Below are positions 1-5,031 of a stretch of 5,031 nt of DNA, one piece after another; the stretch's first letter is position 1; the number at the start of each line of letters is the position of its first letter. The notes beneath the pieces were generated by a model. The model made no database searches. It worked only from the letters and a program-made list of their open reading frames with translations, and was not told the origin of the DNA. The position numbers and the translations under genes were made by a program. Origin of the DNA: Clostridiales bacterium (lineage in GTDB: Bacteria > Bacillota > Clostridia > Lachnospirales > Lachnospiraceae); assembly GCA_020859965.1 (NCBI GenBank), contig JAJBVF010000516.1, positions 1 to 5,031 of the forward strand. The letters run 5' to 3'.

Positions 1-652
1 CCTCATAGGAAGGCAGAAGCTCATAATCATAGACATCCTCCAGCCGCTTTGTACGGTAACAGGTGCCGTCAATAAAAGTGATATCGCGAACGGAAAGGCC
101 GGAATCCAATGCCTCAGCGATAGCTACGATTGACCGCTCCCCCATACCATAAGAGATCAGGTCCGCGCCCGAGTCCATCAGCACGGACCGTTTGAAGGAA
201 TCCGACCAGTAATCATAGTGCGCGAGCCTGCGCAGACTCGCCTCAATCCCTCCCGCAATGATCGGTACGTCCCGGTATGCCTGGCGAATCAGATTACAAT
301 AAACCACGACCGCATAATCCGGGCGCTTTCCCATCACACCGCCCGGCGTATAGGAATCCGCCCTGCGCCGCTTTTTGGAAACCGAATAATGGTTCACCAT
401 GGAGTCCATGTTCCCCGCTGTAACGAGAAAGCCAAGACGCGGTCGTCCCAGCGACATGACACTCTCTTTTTTTCTCCAGTCCGGCTGTGCAAGAATCCCA
501 ACTGTAAATCCATGTGCCCAAAGCACGCGGCTGATCACTGCATGTCCAAAAGAGGGATGATCGACATAAGCATCCCCACAAACATACACAAAATCCAGCT
601 GACTGATATTTAGCGCCTGCATCTCTTCGGGCGTAGTCGGAAGAAAATTCAT
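1..652 (-). CDS. ygiQ: YgiQ family radical SAM protein, N-terminal part (runs off left edge)
   Basis: Only the first 217 codons are present; the frame is open to the window edge. The translation matches the N-terminal domain that precedes the radical SAM core in YgiQ/UPF0313 proteins: FLPTTPEEM at residues 3-11, GDAYVDHPSFG at 26-36, ILAQPDW at 53-59, LGRPRL at 68-73, TAGNMDSMVNHYS at 78-90, SKKRRRADSYTPGG at 92-105, GGIEASLRRLAHYDYWSD at 134-151 and YGMGERS at 168-174. Family members are about 600 residues, so roughly two thirds, including the CxxxCxxC iron-sulfur motif, lies outside the window. The biochemical role of YgiQ is not established. I chose the ATG at 652 because GGAG sits 7 nt upstream; an in-frame ATG at 658 is too close to it. 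The gene follows the HAD gene by 83 nt, and a 33-bp repeat ends inside its ribosome binding site. Confidence 0.93.
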   Translation of the reverse strand, partial: MNFLPTTPEEMQALNISQLDFVYVCGDAYVDHPSFGHAVISRVLWAHGFTVGILAQPDWRKKESVMSLGRPRLGFLVTAGNMDSMVNHYSVSKKRRRADSYTPGGVMGKRPDYAVVVYCNLIRQAYRDVPIIAGGIEASLRRLAHYDYWSDSFKRSVLMDSGADLISYGMGERSIVAIAEALDSGLSVRDITFIDGTCYRTKRLEDVYDYELLPSYE

Positions 653-659
653 AATCATA

Positions 660-663
660 CTCC
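660..663 (-). promoter_or_regulatory. Ribosome binding site of ygiQ
   Basis: GGAG lies 7 nt before the ATG at 652. It decides this start over the in-frame ATG at 658. Its first G is the last base of the upstream 33-bp repeat, so the repeat reaches into the translation start region. Confidence 0.6.
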
Positions 664-695
664 ATTTACCGTAAAAGCGTTCTCGATAGCCAGAC
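663..695 (-). repeat. 33-bp direct repeat, copy A (upstream of ygiQ)
   Basis: This matches 1436-1468 at 32 of 33 bases in the same orientation. The one difference, c670 versus t1443, falls at the centre of a small palindrome (TTTAC-N-GTAAA on the plus strand), so the inverted symmetry is kept. Read on the minus strand, it runs from GTCTGGCTATCGAG to GTAAATG and ends 10 nt before the ygiQ start. Only this end of the larger element at 1436-1630 is present: bases 696-735 do not resemble the corresponding stretch of copy B. It could be a remnant or solo end of a mobile palindromic element, or a conserved leader motif. Confidence 0.85.
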
Positions 696-735
696 AGATG
701 AGGGTGTTTGCGCACTCAGATGACTGGAAAAGTAT

Positions 736-1404
736 TCAGTGAAGCACCTCATAGCTGCCATCCAGTATCTCATCATAGCTTCGGATATAATAATCCGCAA
801 GACGCCGGACTTCCTCTTTGCGACAGGCAGAAAAATCATCCTCCATCGCACACACGCGCATACCGGCATTCTTTGCGGCAAGAATTCCCATCGGCACGTC
901 CTCAAAAACAAAGCATCTATCAGGCGAAATCCCAAGCTTTTCGGCCGCATACAGATAGACATCCGGTGCCGGCTTTCCCTTTGCCACATCGCAGGAAGTC
1001 ACAATACAGGAAAAACAATCCTCCACCTGATTATTCTTAAGGGAGGCCCGGATCAGCTCATGACTGTTGCTGCTCGCGATCGCAACCGGAAAAGCCAGTC
1101 TCTTCAGATAGTGGAGAAAATTCGAAGCCCCGGGCTTCAGCGGCACTTCGCTGGCATATTTCTGAAATGCCATACGGTTCCATTCCTGCTTGATCTCGTC
1201 GACCGAACAGGGAATGCAGAAGCGCTCCTTAAAATACTCCGCAGTCTCTGTAAATCCCATTCCCTCAATCGTGACAGACAGATCTTCCGGAGGTATCTGT
1301 CCATAGCGATTTAAAAATTCAAGATCAATATCCGTCCAGAGCCACATCGAATCCATCAATGTCCCATCCAGGTCAAAAATCACTGCTTCTGCCTGCTCCA
1401 GCAT
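736..1404 (-). CDS. HAD superfamily (subfamily IA) hydrolase, beta-phosphoglucomutase-like
   Basis: A predicted cytoplasmic phosphatase or phosphomutase of 222 residues, the usual size for the group. All four HAD motifs are visible: DLDGT at residues 11-15 (nucleophile Asp11, acid/base Asp13); motif II Ser111 in VAIASS; motif III Lys144 in KGKPAPD; and motif IV Glu168-Asp169 in FEDVPMGILAAKNAGM. Residues about 17-85 form the helical cap typical of subfamily IA, which sets substrate choice. The substrate cannot be read from the sequence; sugar phosphates are common in the family. I take the ATG at 1404 as start because AGAGG lies 10 nt upstream and MLEQAEAVIFDLDGT is a normal HAD beginning. 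A TTG at 1422 would add six residues but has no properly spaced ribosome binding site. The gene lies 222 nt after the rsmF-like stop, across a repeat-rich spacer, and 83 nt before ygiQ. Confidence 0.9.
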   Translation of the reverse strand: MLEQAEAVIFDLDGTLMDSMWLWTDIDLEFLNRYGQIPPEDLSVTIEGMGFTETAEYFKERFCIPCSVDEIKQEWNRMAFQKYASEVPLKPGASNFLHYLKRLAFPVAIASSNSHELIRASLKNNQVEDCFSCIVTSCDVAKGKPAPDVYLYAAEKLGISPDRCFVFEDVPMGILAAKNAGMRVCAMEDDFSACRKEEVRRLADYYIRSYDEILDGSYEVLH

Positions 1405-1414
1405 ATGTATGCAA

Positions 1415-1419
1415 CCTCT
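1415..1419 (-). promoter_or_regulatory. Ribosome binding site deciding the HAD start
   Basis: AGAGG lies 10 nt before the ATG at 1404. The in-frame TTG at 1422 lies upstream of this site and so could not use it, which favours the shorter protein. Confidence 0.5.
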
Positions 1420-1435
1420 CAATCTCTTCTTTTGT

Positions 1436-1468
1436 CATTTACTGTAAAAGCGTTCTCGATAGCCAGAC
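1436..1468 (-). repeat. 33-bp direct repeat, copy B (upstream of HAD gene)
   Basis: Second copy of the repeat at 663-695, with one mismatch (t1443). It ends 31 nt before the HAD ATG at 1404, and like copy A it lies directly upstream of a minus-strand gene in that gene's orientation. Here it is the gene-proximal end of a longer spacer full of inverted repeats (1443-1630). The match stops sharply on both sides. Confidence 0.85.
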
Positions 1469-1474
1469 TCGTAA

Positions 1475-1515
1475 TGTCATAAGGAATCCTCCGCAAGCCG
1501 GCAATCCTTATGACA
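1475..1515. repeat. Inverted repeat with perfect 11-bp stem
   Basis: TGTCATAAGGA at 1475-1485 pairs exactly with TCCTTATGACA at 1505-1515 around a 19-base loop. The loop contains a possible 3-bp CCG/CGG inner stem. No T-run follows on either strand, so it is not a canonical intrinsic terminator. It sits inside the element that separates the rsmF-like and HAD genes. Confidence 0.75.
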
Positions 1516-1517
1516 AA

Positions 1518-1531
1518 GCACGCTCGCGTGC
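1518..1531. repeat. Short GC-rich hairpin
   Basis: GCACG at 1518-1522 pairs with CGTGC at 1527-1531 around a four-base loop, only 2 nt from the 11-bp stem. With its neighbours it makes a string of hairpins in the spacer. Confidence 0.55.
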
Positions 1532-1594
1532 CTAAGAGGCTGGATATCAGAGAACCAAACCGGTATGAGCAAGTAGCCATTGGCTTTTACATTG

Positions 1595-1630
1595 TAGTGG
1601 TGCCGTGAAGAACACGGCATGGTGACCTAC
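1595..1630. repeat. Hairpin at the end of the rsmF-like gene
   Basis: TGCCGTG at 1601-1607 pairs with CACGGCA at 1613-1619 around a 5-base loop. GTAG at 1595-1598 can pair with CTAC at 1627-1630, which overlaps the TAG stop of the upstream gene (complement of 1627-1629). On the minus strand the stem is followed by CCACTACAATG and not by a T-run, so Rho-independent termination is not well supported. It may protect the 3' end of the message or belong to the adjacent palindromic element. Confidence 0.6.
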
Positions 1631-3135
1631 TGCAGTCTCCATCCCGGATAATACTTATTCTTCAGGCTTTCATTCGCAAGCTTTGCCCATCCGAGCCCAT
1701 GACCGTCTACACATACCAGAACCCAGACGGAGCCATCCCGTTTTTTAAAGGACTTTCCGGACATTTCTCTGCCTGTTTTGCCTACAGCTCCATTCAATCC
1801 TCTGCCTGCGCTGCCGTCGTTGTCCTCACAGCCAGCTTCTCCGGTAGTGCGAAGCATAGCGGCCTCTTCCATACCAAGGCCAATTGTCTCGCCCTTCAGG
1901 TAACGAAACACGCGCTCATCCTGAGCCGCAAGATCCAGTACGCAGTCAAAGGCGGAACGATCCAGCAGCATTGCCAGAGCCTGTGACGGCTCAAATCTTC
2001 CACGCCTGCGCGTGCCAAGAAGGAGTCCTGTACGCAGATAGCGAAGCCCGCGCGGAAGCCGGTATGGCGGAAGCAAAAGACACTGCTCCCCTATTTCTTT
2101 GTAGCGGTATGTGAGTGGTATACGATCCGAAAGATGCTTCAGAAAGTCCCGTACCTCATCAGGCATTCCGGAATAAAAATCACCTTCTCCTTTTTCATCC
2201 GGCAGCTGCCTGCAGGAATCCGAATGAAAACTATCATCCGGGTATTTTTTCTGAAGCAAAGCAAGAAAATGCCCTTCTCCCTTTACCCGATGTGGGTAGA
2301 TCCGGATACACTGTTCAAGAGAGATTCCCTTCGCAAACCCATCGGAAAGCTCCTGCTCCACAAGAGACATCTCCGGATACTGATCCAACAGGAAGGCAAT
2401 CACCTCTTCGTCTTCTTTTAAGGAAAAAGTACAGGTAGAATACAGAAGCATCCCGCCTGGCTTTAGCATCTGTACCGCACAGGAAAGAATCTCTTTTTGT
2501 AAAGGCGCATACGCATCCGGCCCTTTTTGCTCCCATGAGGAGATCAGACTGTTCTCTTTCCGGAACATGCCTTCCCCGGAGCAGGGCGCATCCACAAGGA
2601 TTTTGTCGAAACAGCACCCGAAAGCTTCCAGCAGGCGTTGCGGCGTTTCAGCCGTGACACAGCTGTTTGGTACACCCCAGAGTTCCATATTTTTCAACAA
2701 TGCTTTTGCCCGGCTCGCACTCACATCATTTGCCACCAGAAGGCCGCTCCCATTCAAACGTGAAGAAAGCTCCGTAGCCTTCCCGCCTGGAGCCGCACAG
2801 AGATCCAGAACCACATCGCCCGGCTCTACCGGAAGCCGACTGGCCGGGAGCATTGCGCTTGGTTCCTGTATATAATAAAGTCCCGCGTAATAATACGGAT
2901 GCCTCGACACTGGCATATCTTTTTCCGTATAAAATCCATTTGCCGTCCAGGGTATCCTCTCACGCACAAAGGAAAGCTTTTCTTTCGCTTCCCGGACGGA
3001 TACTTTTCGCGTATTTACACGAATCCCAGTCCTGGCCTCTTCCTCATATCCAGATAAAAATTCTTCTGTTTCTTCACCGAGAAGTTCCTGCATATATGTA
3101 AGGAACTCCCGCGGCAGACGTTCTCTTACAGACAT
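1627..3135 (-). CDS. rsmF: RsmF-like 16S rRNA m5C methyltransferase (NOL1/NOP2/Sun family)
   Basis: A 502-residue protein predicted to methylate C5 of a cytosine in rRNA using S-adenosylmethionine. The N-terminal segment contains GIRVNTRK (37-44) and GLYYIQEPSAMLPA (85-98). The SAM-binding motif DLCAAPGGKATEL is at 111-123. The two family cysteines are Cys185 in VDAPCSGEGMF (181-191) and Cys235 in STCTF (233-237); motif PHRVKGEGHF is at 281-290. The C-terminal part is the PUA-like RNA-binding region of RsmF proteins, ending in VDGHGLGWAKLANESLKNKYYPGWRL (split here by position: 477-501). Residues about 428-468 are a Gly/Ser-rich, poorly conserved-looking insert in that region. The ATG at 3135 has AGGG 9 nt upstream. 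The gene starts 45 nt after the alarmone synthetase stop with no terminator between, suggesting co-transcription. The family is certain; the exact target base (C1407 in Escherichia coli RsmF) is inferred. Confidence 0.92.
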   Translation of the reverse strand: MSVRERLPREFLTYMQELLGEETEEFLSGYEEEARTGIRVNTRKVSVREAKEKLSFVRERIPWTANGFYTEKDMPVSRHPYYYAGLYYIQEPSAMLPASRLPVEPGDVVLDLCAAPGGKATELSSRLNGSGLLVANDVSASRAKALLKNMELWGVPNSCVTAETPQRLLEAFGCCFDKILVDAPCSGEGMFRKENSLISSWEQKGPDAYAPLQKEILSCAVQMLKPGGMLLYSTCTFSLKEDEEVIAFLLDQYPEMSLVEQELSDGFAKGISLEQCIRIYPHRVKGEGHFLALLQKKYPDDSFHSDSCRQLPDEKGEGDFYSGMPDEVRDFLKHLSDRIPLTYRYKEIGEQCLLLPPYRLPRGLRYLRTGLLLGTRRRGRFEPSQALAMLLDRSAFDCVLDLAAQDERVFRYLKGETIGLGMEEAAMLRTTGEAGCEDNDGSAGRGLNGAVGKTGREMSGKSFKKRDGSVWVLVCVDGHGLGWAKLANESLKNKYYPGWRLQ

Positions 3136-3180
3136 CTTATCATACCCTGCATATCCGGTCCTTTTACATAAAAATATCGG

Positions 3181-3993
3181 TTACTCTTCATCAGCAATTG
3201 ACTGCGCCCGGTATCCTTCCGCAATCACATCCAGTTCTCTGCCGAATCTTCGAAGCTGATCGATATCGTCCAGCTCATAAATCCGGTAAAATTCATCCTG
3301 TATTTTCTGCACTTCTCTTTTGTTTGTCACACGATAAAGGTTCTGAATGTTATTCAAAATATCAGCGACAAGACTTGTATGAATCTGGGAAGAGATCTGT
3401 GCGTCCATAATTTCACTGCGGACAGATGACATTTCATTGTCCAGAGAGATGATCGCGTTCGCAACATTCGTAAGCTTATCCCGTACATGATCCGGAATAT
3501 TCATTTTGTACTTATATTGGAGCGAATGCTCGATCGTAGACCAGAAATTCATGGCGAGTGTGCGTATCTGAATCTCGACATGGATCTTCCGGCTGCCTTT
3601 CGTCGTCTGTACTTCATACCACACGATAATATGGTAGCTGCGGTAACCACTGTCCTTCATGTGATTGATATAGTCACGTTCACTCACGATTTCCATATCT
3701 GTGCGTTGACGAATAATCTCCACTACTTTCTGAATATCTTCAACAAACTGACAGATGATCCGAACGCCCGCAATATCCGTAATCTTTTCCTCTATCTCGT
3801 GCACCATCACATTTTTCTTTTGTGCTTTATCCAGAATACTGGCGATCGTCTTTACACGGCCGGTCACCTGTTCGATCGGAGAGTACAGACCCTGATTCCG
3901 ATATTCCAGGATCAGATGCTCAAATTTTACGACAAGCTCCTTTACCGCAAGATCGTAAGGGCTGAGGATCTCACGCCACAGTTGTATTTCCAT
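3181..3993 (-). CDS. relQ: Small alarmone synthetase, RelQ-like GTP pyrophosphokinase
   Basis: A 270-residue RelA/SpoT-type synthetase domain without hydrolase or regulatory (TGS/ACT) domains. It is predicted to transfer pyrophosphate from ATP to GTP or GDP to make (p)ppGpp. Visible motifs: PIEQVTGRVKTIASILDKAQ (39-58), the ATP-binding basic segment; ITDIAGVRII (71-80) with the metal-binding Asp73; DSGYRSYHIIV (114-124), the GTP-binding loop; and VEIQIRTLAMNFWSTIEHS (139-157) with catalytic Glu140. The rest is mainly helical and makes the protein about 60 residues longer than Bacillus RelQ (about 210). I chose the ATG at 3993, with AGGGGG 7 nt upstream, over the in-frame ATG at 4041: the promoter at 4026-4054 predicts a transcript starting near 4019, which would exclude the longer form. 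It follows the M23 gene by 66 nt and precedes rsmF by 45 nt. RelP/RelQ assignment within the small synthetases is less sure than the activity. Confidence 0.93.
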   Translation of the reverse strand: MEIQLWREILSPYDLAVKELVVKFEHLILEYRNQGLYSPIEQVTGRVKTIASILDKAQKKNVMVHEIEEKITDIAGVRIICQFVEDIQKVVEIIRQRTDMEIVSERDYINHMKDSGYRSYHIIVWYEVQTTKGSRKIHVEIQIRTLAMNFWSTIEHSLQYKYKMNIPDHVRDKLTNVANAIISLDNEMSSVRSEIMDAQISSQIHTSLVADILNNIQNLYRVTNKREVQKIQDEFYRIYELDDIDQLRRFGRELDVIAEGYRAQSIADEE

Positions 3994-4000
3994 AGTTCTT

Positions 4001-4006
4001 CCCCCT
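4001..4006 (-). promoter_or_regulatory. Strong ribosome binding site of relQ
   Basis: AGGGGG lies 7 nt before the ATG at 3993, an optimal spacing. It argues against starting at the upstream in-frame ATG at 4041, which has no such site. Confidence 0.75.
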
Positions 4007-4025
4007 ATGACCGATTGCTTTACAC

Positions 4026-4054
4026 ATTCTAACACATTCATCCAAAAGTTGCAA
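4026..4054 (-). promoter_or_regulatory. Sigma-A-type promoter of relQ with extended -10
   Basis: The -35 box TTGCAA (4049-4054) and -10 box TAGAAT (4026-4031) are separated by exactly 17 nt. TGT directly before the -10 gives the extended TGn motif. Predicted transcription starts near 4019, leaving a leader of about 25 nt before the relQ ATG. The promoter sits in the 66-nt gap after the M23 stop, so relQ and rsmF can be expressed apart from the M23 gene. Confidence 0.6.
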
Positions 4055-4059
4055 CGCTG

Positions 4060-4878
4060 CTAGAGGAATTGCGCATACCGCAGTACCCAGTACGGATTTA
4101 TACTCAATTCTCCACTCTGCTTTGTCTGAATATAAATTCCAAGATGCAGATGCACCGGAAACTGTCCTCTTGTCCCTTCTGTACCATACCCGGAATCCCC
4201 CATAAGTCCCAGACAATCCCCTGCGTACACACTCTCACCCACTGTAAAATCCCGGGCGTAGGAATCCAGGTGCGCATAGTAAAAATAACCTCCGCTTTCA
4301 CTGCGGATACCGATGCGATATCCCCCCTGCTCCAGCCATCCGATCTTTTCTATCACTCCATCTGTCATACTGACCACTGGATAGATGCCGGTCACATTAT
4401 CCGGCGGAAGCAGATCCGTTCCCTCATGACCGCGCAGACCACCGTAAGTCCGCTCAAACATCCAGGTATTTTCAAAAAAAATCCCTTCTCCCAAGACCGG
4501 AAAACACTTTATATCATCCCAGATAGCGGCCAGTGCAGCGGAAATAACCCTGTATCCATCCGGATTGCTGCGCAAAAAGGCCCATCTCCATGTGTCGATT
4601 TCATCAGAATCTGCCCATTTCGGACAGGAAGCAAAGCCCTGTGAGCAAAACGGGTATATCACTGTCAGCCATTCTCCCGGTGCAATCCCATCGGCTGCCT
4701 GCTCATATAGTTTTTCAAGTGTACGCTCGGAAATATACATTTTGCGGAAAACCGCATTTTCCAGTACATCCGCGGACAGCTGCAAAGCCGCCTGACGCTG
4801 ATAGAGACAGGCAGAAAACCATATCGATATTGTCACCAGAAAGGTAAGAAAAAGAATCACTTCAGGAACCTTTTTCAC
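4060..4878 (-). CDS. Anchored M23 family (LytM-type) metallopeptidase
   Basis: A predicted extracytoplasmic zinc peptidase acting on peptidoglycan cross-links, 272 residues. The N-terminus MKK is followed by a hydrophobic segment (about 7-23) ending in FSAC, so it is a membrane anchor or a lipoprotein signal with Cys24. Residues about 30-140 are an uncharacterised region. The M23 domain follows: His151 and Asp155 in GHEGTD (zinc), His203 in YYAHLD (catalytic), GDSGYGTEGTRG at 227-238, and His243/His245 in VHLHLGI (catalytic and zinc). All expected residues are present, so the enzyme is probably active. I chose the GTG at 4878 because AAAGGA lies 9 nt upstream; an ATG at 4908 would add ten residues but its nearest AAAGGA is 12 nt away. 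It may be a sporulation or division hydrolase, but nothing here decides this. It is followed by relQ, which has its own promoter. Confidence 0.9.
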   Translation of the reverse strand: MKKVPEVILFLTFLVTISIWFSACLYQRQAALQLSADVLENAVFRKMYISERTLEKLYEQAADGIAPGEWLTVIYPFCSQGFASCPKWADSDEIDTWRWAFLRSNPDGYRVISAALAAIWDDIKCFPVLGEGIFFENTWMFERTYGGLRGHEGTDLLPPDNVTGIYPVVSMTDGVIEKIGWLEQGGYRIGIRSESGGYFYYAHLDSYARDFTVGESVYAGDCLGLMGDSGYGTEGTRGQFPVHLHLGIYIQTKQSGELSINPYWVLRYAQFL

Positions 4879-4887
4879 ATGATTTTT

Positions 4888-4893
4888 TCCTTT
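4888..4893 (-). promoter_or_regulatory. Ribosome binding site favouring the GTG start of the M23 gene
   Basis: AAAGGA lies 9 nt before the GTG at 4878. If translation instead begins at the ATG at 4908, this sequence would lie inside the gene. The overlapping ATG at 4880 reads straight into TGA and is not a start. Confidence 0.45.
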
Positions 4894-4908
4894 CACCGCA
4901 AGGCACAT

Positions 4909-5031
4909 CCTCGGGAGATATCCTTTCGGAACAAGTCTCCATCAGCTTAATATATTCCGGATTTTTCGAAATTATTACAGTTATTCCAAAAATATCCTGT
5001 CATCAGCAATCGTATTCGCACATATATATAG
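4909..5031 (-). other. Upstream region of the M23 gene, no gene seen
   Basis: AT-rich non-coding stretch to the right edge. A weak promoter candidate reads TTGGAA (4984-4989), a 17-nt spacer and AAAAAT (4961-4966), each box matching the sigma-A consensus at only four of six positions. A TATATATA run lies at the very edge (about 5023-5030). Nothing else is supported. Confidence 0.3.

Larger units (their letters stand above)
1443..1591. repeat. Candidate palindromic element with 9-bp inverted ends
   Basis: TGTAAAAGC at 1443-1451 is matched by its exact reverse complement, GCTTTTACA, at 1583-1591, bounding 149 bp that contain two further hairpins. The size, intergenic position and internal palindromes resemble a MITE or REP-like element without a transposase. 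No clear target-site duplication is seen outside the ends, and copy A at 663-695 extends 7 bp (catttac) beyond this boundary, so the true ends are uncertain. A smaller inverted repeat, AGCCA-T-TGGCT, lies at 1575-1585. I see no convincing promoter or coding frame here. Confidence 0.4.

Noticed and set aside
294..989. Minus-strand frames of 123 and 107 codons overlapping ygiQ and the HAD gene
   Set aside because: They are out of frame with genes whose family motifs are unmistakable, and their translations show no domain character.
1378..1440. A 21-codon frame beginning at the ATG that ends the 33-bp repeat and overlapping the HAD start, as a possible leader peptide
   Set aside because: No ribosome binding site precedes this ATG, and the frame simply runs out inside the HAD gene. 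The matching ATG at copy A opens a different frame with no shared peptide.
1430..1626. Riboswitch or T-box leader for the HAD gene
   Set aside because: I recognise no conserved core of a known riboswitch class and no terminator/antiterminator pair. The recurrence of part of it before ygiQ fits a repeat element better.
1595..1630. Intrinsic terminator after the rsmF-like gene
   Set aside because: A good stem is present, but neither strand has a T-run after it.
3136..3180. Terminator or promoter between relQ and rsmF
   Set aside because: Only a 5-bp AT palindrome (TTTTA-TG-TAAAA) is present, too weak for a terminator, and no paired -35/-10 boxes are convincing.
3487..4644. Long plus-strand open frames of 181 and 191 codons opposite relQ and the M23 gene
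   Set aside because: They lie opposite genes with clear catalytic motifs, show no recognisable protein family, and read as antisense shadows.
1..5031. CRISPR array, phage or plasmid genes, toxin-antitoxin or defence system
   Set aside because: No regularly spaced repeats and no genes of these kinds. All five genes belong to common chromosomal families.

Overview
The window is about 5 kb of bacterial chromosome. It carries five protein genes, all on the minus strand, so transcription runs from right to left. Protein signatures, strong AGGGGG/AAAGGA-type ribosome binding sites, a sigma-A-type promoter and moderate base composition suggest a Firmicute of the class Clostridia, most likely Lachnospiraceae. 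That placement is inferred from protein character and gene order; no rRNA or other marker lies in the window.

In order of transcription: (1) 4878-4060, a membrane- or lipid-anchored M23 (LytM-type) metallopeptidase with all four expected catalytic and zinc residues; (2) 3993-3181, a RelQ-like small alarmone synthetase with its own good promoter and ribosome binding site in the 66-base gap after gene 1; (3) 3135-1627, an RsmF/NOL1-NOP2-Sun type RNA m5C methyltransferase, 45 bases after gene 2 and probably co-transcribed with it; (4) 1404-736, a HAD subfamily IA hydrolase of the beta-phosphoglucomutase-like kind; (5) 652 to the left edge, the N-terminal third of a YgiQ-family radical SAM protein.

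Genes 3 and 4 are separated by 222 bases without a gene. This stretch is dense in inverted repeats: a hairpin whose base includes the rsmF stop codon, a TGTAAAAGC/GCTTTTACA pair 131 bases apart, a perfect 11-bp stem and a small GCACG stem. Its HAD-proximal end, 33 bp, recurs with one mismatch immediately before ygiQ, in the same orientation. This is the most unusual thing in the window and looks like a dispersed intergenic element (palindromic/MITE-like) or an undescribed structured leader.

The genes do not form one pathway. The alarmone synthetase, rRNA methyltransferase and cell-wall hydrolase are housekeeping or growth-control functions. I see no phage, defence system, CRISPR array, tRNA or rRNA. 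The plus-strand open frames are shadows of the minus-strand genes.
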